This document shows positions 36,371 to 45,887 of a stretch of DNA of 64,000 nt, piece by piece. Under the pieces are notes generated by a model. That model saw only the letters and a list, made by a program, of their open reading frames with translations. It made no database searches and was not told where the DNA came from. The stretch is from Dipodascopsis uninucleata var. uninucleata (lineage: Eukaryota > Ascomycota > Lipomycetes > Lipomycetales > Lipomycetaceae). A program made the position numbers and the translations under genes. The stretch is from contig JAJLTO010000001.1 of the NCBI GenBank assembly GCA_030568195.1, positions 1,488,001 through 1,552,000 on the forward strand, written 5' to 3'. Numbering within the stretch: position 1 is the first letter of the stretch; every line of letters begins with the position of its first letter.

Positions 36371-37508
36371 AGACGGGATTCTTAGTTGAAAGGGGCTAGA
36401 AATATTACTCTACAGTGACATTATATACATACATACCTATATTATACTATTGAGTAAATATCTCTTTTTTCTTGCCTTCTGACAGCTGTATATAAATCTT
36501 ATGTTATTATATCTTTTCTCTTTTTTATGTTTTTTAGCTTTAATTTTGTCACAAATTTTTTTTTTACCAAATCTTTTTGTTGTTGATTTTGATTGTCTTT
36601 TGTGGTTTTTGGGTGAGCATTTGGTAGGAGTAAAGGATCCTTACAGACTTAGAATACATGTACTTTTCCTGTTTCTCAACTTTTGTACAACGCCATTGTC
36701 TTTGCGGAGAACAGAGGAGTAAGTAAGCATACCAATGAGAATACAAAAGTTGAACGAGGAATTGGAAACATTGTCTTTTTAATAGTTAGTTGGATGATAT
36801 TTAAAAATTGATGTGAAAAATTTGGGTCATGCATTTGATTGCTATTTTGATACTTTTAAGGATGGATGGTAAAGGGTGGTCGCATTTTTATCTTCAGCAG
36901 TCATTATTATAGGCTCACCTTTGCTAAAGTCAAAAGTTAAGGTGATAAACAAGTTCAGTAGCATAGAAATTTTCTCGTGCATCTTTATGTTCGTAATTTT
37001 AAGTCCCGAATTGTTACTTTATCTTTGCTTGTTATTGTCAGCCGCTTTCTATGACGACACTGTTCTCATGTATATATTGATATCAATTTTGTGTCACTGT
37101 GTTTGATTGTTGTTTTATCTAATTATTCTACTAATGACGCACGTACGACTGGTTTCTCATCAGGCTCTTCTGTTTAGTAAGTTCCATTGTCAACTTCAAT
37201 CAATTCTGATAATACCTTTACACTCTATAGCTTACAAGTATAATAAGTCCATTGTCTTAGACAAATACGTAGGAAACTTAATGTTAAACAGGAAAAAGTT
37301 ATCAAAATCATGATCAGAGGCCACGACTATTGCTATCAAAATTATAAATTGCATATCAATTTCAGTATCTGATAAATTGCTTCACGTACATATATGTCAA
37401 GGTAAAATATTATAAAGTTATGAATGATTATACAAAGAAAAAAGTACGGTTTAAAATAAATAAAATATGCACCTAAGGTATTTATCGCAGATGAAATATC
37501 CAAAATGT
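36371..37508. other. Convergent 3' region, HHCC-domain gene and BYR4
   Basis: About 1.1 kb between two stop codons. It is T-rich around 36480-36600 and AT-rich near 37320-37500. It is unusually long for a convergent spacer, but I see only short hydrophobic frames and no RNA gene. Confidence 0.5.
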
Positions 37509-39857
37509 TTACTCTCTGTTCATAACCAAATTTCGAATTTCAAATAGGTAATCGCGATTAAGCCCTAAGTTACCCCCTCCGGATACGTAGCCTGACAAAC
37601 TATTACTATGACTGTGACGAAGATGATTATAATGAGTAGTTTGCGGAAGATACCATCCTTGAACTTTCCGCCTCCATCTTTCTTCTTCGTCTATCTGTCT
37701 TCTTGTAAAAGCAGGCCCGACGTCAAACTCTTCGCCCACTACAAATTCACCAAACATGACACCAGTACTAGCCGACGAGGAAGAGGACACTCCTAAGGGA
37801 GACGAAAACTCGTTAGATCTTGACTTCCCGCTGTTTAAACTCAAATTTCCAAAACCATCGTCCACATCATCAAAATCAGCGAATGGATCATCTTCATCTT
37901 CCTCATCTATCTGGCCATTCTCGTTTGTCTTGAACCAGCACATACGATTAGGGTCAAATACCATTCCCCCTACTACCTGAACTCCTTTATTGGAAGTGAT
38001 ATTTGATATCAGAGCTGGTCGCGGCGGTGTAAGCATTGCATTATCAAACTCTTTCTCTATCTGCTCATTTCCCTCCCACTTGAAAGTAGCAGGATTGTAG
38101 TGCATACCTTTCTCCGTACGAGGAAGCGATCCGACATCGCCCATAGGCTTAATCAGATGTGGACGCTGTTGCACTTTTTTCTTTCTACTTCGTTGACTCT
38201 CTATGGGATTTGGTGCTATATTTTTACGCTCCAGAGGCTTTTGCTCTCTTGCAGAGCTTATAGGGAGATCATCGAGATCATCAAGCTCAGTTCCATCACC
38301 AAAAAGTTGTCTTTTCACGGGCTTAAGAAGTGATTTCGGAGTTTCAAACTGCTGATTAGGAAGCGGTGGCGATATTTTTGTTATTGAAGTCCTAGAGCTC
38401 AATCGTTTAGGCTCCGGTAGTAGCGTTCCTCTCGAAACGATTCTCCGCAAATTAGGTTGCTTTGGTAGGGATACAGGGGTACCAGTGTTCTGCTGTTGTA
38501 AATGAGACAAATTCGGAATTGAAGGTAAAGAAGGTAAAGGCGGTGCTGGATCACTTAAATTATCATTGACAGCTGATCGAAGTGATGGCATTGACTTTTT
38601 ATTTGACAATAGGCGATTGCCTTGTGAAATACCCGTGCTTTTTACGGAGACCATGGATGACTTATGTGACAGCCTTCGCTCACCCTTCGGCGTTTCTCCT
38701 ACCATTTGAGAAAATTTGTTGAGATTTTCAAGATGCTTAGAAGACGCCGCTGGCGTCGATTGTATCGGACGAGGAATCCTTGTAGGCTTTGGAGCAAAGA
38801 TTTGTGTGATATTTGACTTCTTGGGGGAGTTCAAACTACTACCATCCCATGTTTTCTGCTTCACATTTCGATTAATTGTCTGTTTTCCTATTTCAAATAT
38901 TTCATTGTCGCCAATCTCTAAGCCTTCAAGAATATCTTCTTTTGGCGTCGCAATCCCAATATTCATGTTTGCCTCCACTACAGCTTTTAATCTGTGATCC
39001 AGAAGCTTCCGAAAATTGAAAGGACCCTCTGGTATCTCTAGCCCTATCAGGCCATCGTCCTCACTTTCATAAGTTATAGAACTTGAAGGTGAGAATGTTG
39101 ACATGATCGAGCTTCTGGAGTGTACTGTATACCTGTTGCTGTTTGAGCTATCATCATCCCATCCATTGTCTGCATCACTACTCTCAGAAAGATGTAAAGG
39201 CGCTTGAGGAGTCTTTCGGACATTCAAGTTGAAAGTTGTTAGATCTGGAGGAAGATCGAAATCTAGCTGAAAATCATCAATCTGAGACTTTCGATCCGGA
39301 CTCTCAATTTCACCAGTTCCTGTGAGCCTGTGTAATTTGCGAGCCTTGATTGTATCATTTAGACCATTATCATTATCTAACTTCTCTCCTCCTGGTGAGA
39401 GCTTAAATAGCGAGCTCACTCTGCCTTTAGGAGCGCGCCTTATAGGCCGTAAAGTGAGCAGCTCTTCATCCTCTTCTATCTGTTCATTTGCAAATGAACT
39501 GTTTTCGATCCAGCTGTCGAGATTAATAGAGCCTTTTAAACGTTGCATTTCTTCCTTTAAATTTTTTCTTCTGGCATTTGCCAGATTCGAGGATTTCCTA
39601 ATTTTGACATCGCTTGGGCTCCTTTGGTCGCATTCGTCGTCCGAAAATTCGAGGAGATCGTTGACTTCTCTTACGGCTCGTATATTCTCTGTATAACTCG
39701 TTGAGCTTCTATTCGACCGCTGTAGTTCCTCAAGCCTTGCATCCTCTAATTTGATATCAGGGTCATCATCCCAGTTCTCTACCTCTGTAGCATTGGCATT
39801 TAAAAGGTGTCTCTGCATTCTCCTTATCCTACCCTTTGCTAAGAATGCCAGCTTCAA
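37509..39857 (-). CDS. BYR4: Byr4/Bfa1-type GAP subunit of the septation/mitotic exit network, 782 aa
   Basis: A single exon. Byr4 (fission yeast) and Bfa1 (budding yeast) pair with Cdc16/Bub2 to hold the Spg1/Tem1 GTPase inactive at spindle poles. Visible marks: an N-terminal acidic block VENWDDDPDIKLED; a long disordered middle; and a conserved C-terminal region with GMHYNPATFKWEGNEQIEKEF, VVGGMVFDPNRMCWF and a downstream acidic segment (EEDEDDPFADFDD), ending in a helical tail (RDYLFEIRNLVMNRE). The WEGNE and GGMVFDP..MCW pair is the best identity marker. An internal ATG at MQRHLL (14 codons in) could be the true start, since relatives begin close to the acidic block. It is divergent from the proteasome chaperone gene. 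Confidence 0.85.
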   Translation of the reverse strand: MKLAFLAKGRIRRMQRHLLNANATEVENWDDDPDIKLEDARLEELQRSNRSSTSYTENIRAVREVNDLLEFSDDECDQRSPSDVKIRKSSNLANARRKNLKEEMQRLKGSINLDSWIENSSFANEQIEEDEELLTLRPIRRAPKGRVSSLFKLSPGGEKLDNDNGLNDTIKARKLHRLTGTGEIESPDRKSQIDDFQLDFDLPPDLTTFNLNVRKTPQAPLHLSESSDADNGWDDDSSNSNRYTVHSRSSIMSTFSPSSSITYESEDDGLIGLEIPEGPFNFRKLLDHRLKAVVEANMNIGIATPKEDILEGLEIGDNEIFEIGKQTINRNVKQKTWDGSSLNSPKKSNITQIFAPKPTRIPRPIQSTPAASSKHLENLNKFSQMVGETPKGERRLSHKSSMVSVKSTGISQGNRLLSNKKSMPSLRSAVNDNLSDPAPPLPSLPSIPNLSHLQQQNTGTPVSLPKQPNLRRIVSRGTLLPEPKRLSSRTSITKISPPLPNQQFETPKSLLKPVKRQLFGDGTELDDLDDLPISSAREQKPLERKNIAPNPIESQRSRKKKVQQRPHLIKPMGDVGSLPRTEKGMHYNPATFKWEGNEQIEKEFDNAMLTPPRPALISNITSNKGVQVVGGMVFDPNRMCWFKTNENGQIDEEDEDDPFADFDDVDDGFGNLSLNSGKSRSNEFSSPLGVSSSSSASTGVMFGEFVVGEEFDVGPAFTRRQIDEEERWRRKVQGWYLPQTTHYNHLRHSHSNSLSGYVSGGGNLGLNRDYLFEIRNLVMNRE

Positions 39858-40281
39858 TCTTACTTCCCTTATAAATCACACACCATGACGGTGTATTTCA
39901 ATTGTTTCTCTTCCTATACTATTTCTCTAGGAGTTAGACGTTCTTAATGATAGTATCCTTATGTCAGAATAATTTGAGATTACGTTCAAAAAATATTGCT
40001 AGAGCGCCGTCAAATTCTTGGTGTTGACATTATAACGGAAAGGAGAAAACAAAAACAAACGTCCTGCGCGTTATAGCACCAGCCACGCTACGATTACGTC
40101 TTAAGTTGTGTTCAGCCACTAAGTTAAATGAGCCTCACGCTCACCTTGAGCTTGGTGAGAAAAATCCTTCCAATTCTATTGTTTCTTCATATAATTTCAG
40201 ATATCGAACTGTCATTTCGAGACTTGGCTAGGAGACCTGGGGAATTGAATTTGGTATCAGACTGATAGAGAGTTATGTGAG
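39858..40281. promoter_or_regulatory. Divergent promoter, BYR4 and proteasome chaperone
   Basis: About 420 bp between two divergent starts. No coding signal and no recognised motif. Confidence 0.5.
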
Positions 40282-40880
40282 ATGTCTGCAGATAATAGTA
40301 CTGTAAACCTTGCTAGCGGGGAAGGCGAAAGTGGCAAGTTGCAAGCTATGACTGATCCCATCAGATCGATCCAGCGTGCACAAATAATCGAGGGCCACAG
40401 GATAGATATAATTGCATACGATTTCGCAGATAAAATTATGATATTAATTTCAAAGGATGGTAGACTAGGCAAGATGGTAAGTTGTTGTATCTGGATGTTG
40501 AGAGGATAGAAGTATTTTCGATAGTGTTAACTATGATTCCCTCTTCATAGTACTACGTTCCAATAACAACAACTCAAGGAGCGCAATCATATGCTTTCGA
40601 TTCTTTTAGTTCCGAAGATCAGGATAATTTTTCTATTCTTCCATTGAATACTCTTACACCACATGCATTGTTGGGTTCTTCCGCTGATGATACTCTCGGT
40701 AGACTCTATGCCGTTCAAATTGCGTCCCTAATAGCTAAGCAGAGCCCTAATGAGCGTCGCACAGTCGTCCTTGGACTAGCCTCGGATCTGACGCACGAGC
40801 ACAGTTATAGCGCTGATGATTCTTCAAGAAATGAGTTTTTGGATATTATAACAATGGTGAATGAATGTAAAGTATGGTAA
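40282..40880 (+). CDS. Proteasome assembly chaperone 3-like protein, 174 aa
   Basis: Exons 40282-40476 and 40551-40880, intron 74 nt (GTAAGT, branch GTTAACTA, acceptor TCATAG). The fold-level pattern matches PSMG3/PAC3 (Irc25/Poc3 in yeast): an early strand pair around IDIIAYDFADKIMILISKDGRLGKM, then HALLGSSADDTLGRLYAVQI, a strand RTVVLGLAS and the C-terminus FLDIITMVNECKVW. Human PAC3 ends in a very similar CQVW. These chaperones form heterodimers that help build the 20S alpha ring. Sequence conservation in the family is low, so the call rests on the order of motifs and the C-terminal tetrad. The N-terminal 25 residues are longer than usual and probably disordered. Confidence 0.72.
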
Positions 40881-41286
40881 TTATGTGACCAAAGCATTTA
40901 AAAGAAGGTTGACAAGTCGGAGCGATTTGGTAATTTAATATAATATAGTCCAGAGTGACTCGTGAATAAAGATTTCTTAATATGATTACGAATAAATGTA
41001 GGATTCTTCCCGTGACGTGATACTTATTTTGTAGAGTGTATCACAGTCGAGAGTAGCACTTTATCTTGTCTATTGAGAGATTTTCTGTTTATTGCCGTTT
41101 AGTTGTGTTGCATTATGTCAGACTAATAAATATTTCGTGTGGAATTCGGCTCGAAAAAGTGTATATGATATTTATTGATTAGCGGTATTTTACATCAAAG
41201 CAAGAGCACGAGCACCATCTCTGTCTTTAACCCAAATATTTAACCATTAACATAAATATTTCTCACTACACATAATAGAAGGTAAC
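40881..41286. other. Spacer, proteasome chaperone 3' end and PNP1 promoter
   Basis: About 400 bp between two rightward genes, AT-rich. No other feature was seen. Confidence 0.5.
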
Positions 41287-42504
41287 ATGGCTGATATTGA
41301 TATCGATCCTGAAGTAGTTATTGAATATTTGCATACCAGATTGCCAGAAGAGCTAAAGTACCCAAAGGTTGCTGTAATCTGCGGTTCAGGACTGCAGCAC
41401 TTGGCTGATGCTTTCGAAGAATCTCCTCAAGTAGCGTTTGATTACAAAGACATTCCTAACTTCCCAGTTACCACAGGTAAGCCTTGATGTTTAACGAGGA
41501 TGAATAACAGGCTCTTTATAAATCGCAGCGCTTGCTGATATATCATTTGGTGACGCATTTTTGATATTCGTTTTGTGAGGCAGACTAACACTACTATTCT
41601 AGTCGCTGGACATGTTGGAAAGTTAGTGTTCGGTCTCTTCGGCACAGTTCCTGCAGTGTGCATGGTAGGACGATTCCAGTATGTATTCAATTTATCGTTA
41701 TTGTTGAAAGGGATACATACTCATCCAACTTCGATCATTGTATAGCTTCTATGAAGGGAAGCCATTTGAAGTGGTCACCTTTCCAATTAGAGTATTCAGC
41801 AAACTAGGAATCTCTACCTTGGTTGGTAAGCTATTATATTATTGTCTGCATGTTGCACTCGCAAATAAACTATTTCTACTGTGATATCTAATACCATATA
41901 GTGACTAATGCTTGCGGTGGTCTTAATTCGGACTATAAAGTTGGGGATCTTATGGTCTTGAACGATGTGAGTATTATCTAAGGCACTATCTAGTTTAGTA
42001 GATACTATTTAACTAATAGACTTTTAGCATATCAACTTCCCAGGTCTTGCTGGATGGCATCCTCTTCGTGGACCTAATAAGTCGGAGTATGGTGAGAGAT
42101 TTATTGCCCTCAGTGATGCCTATGACCATGAACTTCGACAGAAGTTTTTTACGAAGGCTAAAGACCTTAAACTTAAGAGATCAATTCATGAAGGAGTTTA
42201 CGCTTTTGTATGCGGTCCTACTTATGAGACTCGCGGAGAAAGCAGAATGCTGAAAGCTATGGGTGCTGATACTGTAGGTATGAGCACCGTCCCCGAAATC
42301 ATTGTTGCCCGACACTGTGGCATTCGAGTCCTTGCCATCAGTTTGATAACTAATGAGGTTGTTATGACACCTACACCGAAGGCCAGCGATGATTCAGCTG
42401 ATCTCTCCAAGGGAAAAGCTAATCATGAAGAGGTCATGGAGGCTGCCCGACGAGCTGGAAATGATATGAAGAACTTGATATCAGAGACTGTTAAGGATTT
42501 ATAA
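41287..42504 (+). CDS. PNP1: Purine nucleoside phosphorylase, 295 aa
   Basis: Cleaves inosine and guanosine with phosphate for purine salvage (trimeric PNP family, EC 2.4.2.1). Exons are 41287-41476, 41603-41678, 41746-41825, 41902-41966 and 42028-42504; introns are 126, 67, 76 and 61 nt. Motifs: phosphate-binding CGSGL (about residues 35-39), VAGHVGKLVFG, GRFHFYEG with the conserved His, VTNACGGLNSDYKVGDLMVL, HINFPGLAGWHPLRGPN, then CGPTYETRGESRMLKAMGAD, GMSTVPE and SLITN. The length is normal. In the last intron the branch sequence AACTAATAG contains an AG that is skipped in favour of TTTTAG six bases on. The gene converges with the NGL2-like gene, the stops being only 47 bp apart. Confidence 0.96.
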
Positions 42505-42551
42505 ATCCTATTATTGTAAATAGATATACAAGTCTATTAATAGAGATAGAT

Positions 42552-44176
42552 CTATAAAAATATTCTAAATTTACATACTAAGCACAAATGATCACTTGGA
42601 TATTGCCCCTCACGAGGTTGTCCACTTGGTTCAGAACCCATTTCTTCCGGAGTAGGCATTCTTAATAGTTCTAAGACGTCTACGCCAGACGTCAAAGAGC
42701 TTTCGTTACGCTTATTCGACTCCTCCTGCGAATCAAGCACGAATATATAATCAATCAATCCTCTCCACGCATGTGCCCAATTTGAAAATGATGACTCTCC
42801 GTTTCGTTTCTCTACATCGGCGTTTCCGGGATGCACATATCTATAGAATTCTCCGTAAGCACTTTTCAAAAGAATGCCATTCTCGTCAAACAGCTTGTAA
42901 ACATCGCTTACGGATGGAGTGATAGGGAATGAATTGTCTGTGACTGAAGATGCCAGCTCGTCAGTAGTCATCTCTGTGCCCGCAGATATGTCGGACGCCT
43001 TTTTTGTATCAATCATTTCTCCACCTTCATCGATACTATCGTTCCCATCTTCACCATCTTCATCCTCTTCCACCGCATTGCGAGCATAAACGTGCTCAAC
43101 GCTTTCCTGGAGAACTCTAGTTGATTCGTCAGTCACCCTATTATTTTTCGTTTTCGTTAAAGACAGATATGCCGAATGATATGGCAAGCTATTGAAATCA
43201 CCAGCAAGAAACACGGGAACATGATTTCCAATATCACTCAAAAACTTGAGAGCATTTCTGACTAGTATAGCTGATTGTCTTGTACGTTCGTACGTTCCAT
43301 AAGGATGCCAAAAGAGATGTGTAGTTCCTATTATCAAACCTTTGTCTTCCGCACTTTTGAATTTGAGGTAGGCGAGCAAACCAACATTGCGAGTTTTTGT
43401 TTGAGGATATGCCATAGATGACCATTTTGGATTATTTTCGCATGCACCTACGTCATTATCGTAATCGACAGTCGATGTCCGGTCAAGAGTAAACATAGCT
43501 GCCTTATATGCTATCAGCAATCCATGATTCTTCCTATCACCTCTATGAAATATAGTTTCATAGCCCAGCTCTTGCAGCCGTGGATAGTAAAATGATTCTA
43601 AATGAGCAAAATCAACCTCCTAGTAAGTTATTAACATTAGAATCTTTTATGTGGGATCAAGAAATGTCAGACCTACTTGAAGGCACATCAAATCAGCACT
43701 ATAGTACGCGAACTCAGATAGTAATATCTTTGAGCGCCACTTCCATTTCAATATGTCACCTAGGCAATAATTATTATTCTGATGCTAGTATATTATTACA
43801 CTCAAACATACCATTAGTAGGGAATAACTTTCGACGAATCAGAGCTTGTCCGAGAACCTGTAGTCAAAGAAGTATCGAATCAGCATGTTAATATTCTAGA
43901 AATCAACCACAAAATTCCAATATAACGCACATTATATGTCATAATTCTAATGTCGACATGAGAAGCATCATCACTGGTTTGCAAATTAACTGGAAGATAA
44001 GGCCGTTTAATGAAGTCAAGGCTGAACTGCTTCTCAGGAATAATTCCAAGTTCCTTGTTTCTCTTTTTTTTCTCGAGCTTTGCTTGCTCACGCTTCGCTC
44101 TCTGAGCGGCTATATATTCGGGAGTCACAAAGTCTGGCCTACCACCAGACTTCTTTTCTGTACTTGCCTTCGCCAT
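42552..44176 (-). CDS. NGL2: NGL2-type RNA exonuclease (CCR4/EEP family), 480 aa
   Basis: Minus-strand exons 43931-44176, 43812-43857, 43677-43759 and 42552-43619; introns 73, 52 and 57 nt. The N-terminus (VTPEYIAAQRAKREQAKLEK) resembles Ngl2, which trims 5.8S rRNA 3' ends. EEP-fold motifs in order are RIMTYN, MCLQEVD (catalytic Glu), HRGDRKNHGLLIAYK, THLFWHP, FLAGDFNSLP and YPSDHL. Between the last two lies an acidic insert (EEDEDGEDGNDSIDEGGE) that is probably a surface loop. The conserved motifs cross each intron junction, which supports the splicing. The first donor is GTGCGT, unusual for this window. Substrate assignment to rRNA is inference from the family; a poly(A) deadenylase role is the alternative. 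Confidence 0.85.
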
Positions 44177-44577
44177 TCCTCTTGTAAATTGAGACTGCGA
44201 AATATTTGGGCCAGAATTCTCCAGCGCACCGAGAGACGCCTTCTGATGAATAATAGATCTATATGAAATCTTGATCTTAGCACGCTCTCCGTCTGAGCCC
44301 TAGAGAACGTCGCGACAGGACTCACCTATTGACGGACAGTAGCGTCAATTTCCGACACAATAAAGTCAACTTTTTATATACCTACTAATTTATAACACCC
44401 AAGCTATCTAGAGAAGACCGTTCACTTTTCCACTCTCATTGCTATTTTGAACGTGGCCTACCTTTTATTCACCAATGGATGCTTCTTGCGACTATTTCCC
44501 AGGGTAAAAGTTATTTCAAATATCCGGGTAAGCTTTTACCAATACAGGGTCGAAATACTACGAAATACTATATATTG
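44177..44577. promoter_or_regulatory. Upstream region of NGL2-like gene and tRNA-Leu
   Basis: About 400 bp. It should contain the leftward promoter of the nuclease gene and the upstream flank of the tRNA. No other feature was seen. Confidence 0.45.
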
Positions 44578-44676
44578 GGGAGTGTGGCCGAGTGGTCCAA
44601 GGCGCCCGCTTCAGGTTTAATCAAGCTTGATATGCTGGTCTCGAAAGAGGCGTGAGTTCGAACCTCACCGCTCTCA
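44578..44676 (+). tRNA. tRNA-Leu(CAG) with a 17-nt intron
   Basis: Acceptor stem GGGAGTG pairs with CGCTCTC (two G-U pairs). The D arm reads GCC..GGC with AGTGGTCCAA. The anticodon CAG is at 44612-44614; the intron is 44616-44632, placed after base 37. A long variable arm CTC-GAAA-GAG and a T arm GTGAG-TTCGAAC-CTCAC follow, with discriminator A. The D arm, long variable arm and discriminator A fit leucine and not serine, so CUG is expected to be read as Leu. The anticodon stem CCCGC/GCTGG contains one C-U mismatch (positions 29-41). The internal B box GGTTCGA-type sequence is intact (GAGTTCGAACC). Confidence 0.9.
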
Positions 44677-44679
44677 ATA

Positions 44680-44687
44680 TTTTTTTT
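44680..44687 (+). terminator. RNA polymerase III terminator of tRNA-Leu
   Basis: A run of eight T residues begins four bases after the tRNA 3' end, as expected for Pol III termination. Confidence 0.85.
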
Positions 44688-45887
44688 ACTTCCTTGGTCT
44701 TGATCCATTTAATGTAGTTATGCTCGAGATTTGAGATAATTTCTAATAATATTCTAGTTTATTTCTAACTTGATGGTGCATCATTCTTTATAAGATAATA
44801 TTGTGTTGGGGCCCATAGTTAATTACCATTGCCATAAATAGCGAGTAGTTAGCCAATGTTAGGGATTTAGCATAATGTTTGTAGATCGTCGCAGATTGCT
44901 AAAAGCAGCTGAAATATTCTGTAACAAATATTGAGCGCTGCGAAGTATTATTCCCTTGCTGTTTCCAGGATTGGAGCTACCTTACAAATGTTTTATCCCG
45001 GAGGCGATAGGTATTAGAAAATTTGTTTTGCTATATCAATACGCAGTGTGACCTGCAAAGAATAGTATTTAGTCGATGTGGCATAATAAAATAAGGTGAT
45101 GCATCTGCACATGATCTATTACTATATTTTGTGTTGCCAGGACCATATTTCCTCACCACATTACATTTGTAGAGGATACAGATTACGGCTTGCTTTCATG
45201 TGCTTCTAGGCAGAATATAGCCAGATATATTAGAATATTTTGTCCGGCTGAACCGCGGTCCATATAGGACGAGTGGAAAAAAGAGATCCCGAAAGTCTAC
45301 AGTTATGAGCAGCCTCGCTTAAACCGAGGATGGGAGTGACAAAAAGAGCGAAGCCGCACCAATTTCCCCGCAATAGTTCGGTTAGACCCCGGAACTAGAA
45401 GCTTTATGTCATCTCGCATATGTGAATAGTGCAGTGAAATGCCGACTTCCATATGGCCTAAAGCAGGGAGCACCAGATAAAATAATATCAAGACTTAACG
45501 GAAAAAAAAAAGGGAAAATCAGTATACGGTTGCACATGACAACGCTGCCTGAACAGGATTTATATATCCTTTATTGATCTTCCTCTCACTCACACTCGAT
45601 ATTTCCTGAGTATTGTGTGACTAGTACAGAATATTGAAATACCTTCTCAAGAACAAGAGAATCATAGAAACACACATCTGCTATAACAAGAGATTAGTAG
45701 ACGTGTATATTTTTGTCAGTGGGGTCTAGCTCGTGATCTGCTCTATTTCACAATTACTAGATAAATCTATTTCGTGGACTTGTCTAATAATACTAAGAAC
45801 CCGGCATTTACTGAGCCAAGGTAGTTGCTGGATAATTATACATTAATTAATAGCACCCCAGTCGAGATTCGTATCTAGGCGTTTTAA
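44688..45887. other. Intergenic, CAT2 upstream region
   Basis: About 1.2 kb between the tRNA and the CAT2 start. Short frames only. It should hold the CAT2 promoter; no site was recognised. Confidence 0.5.
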
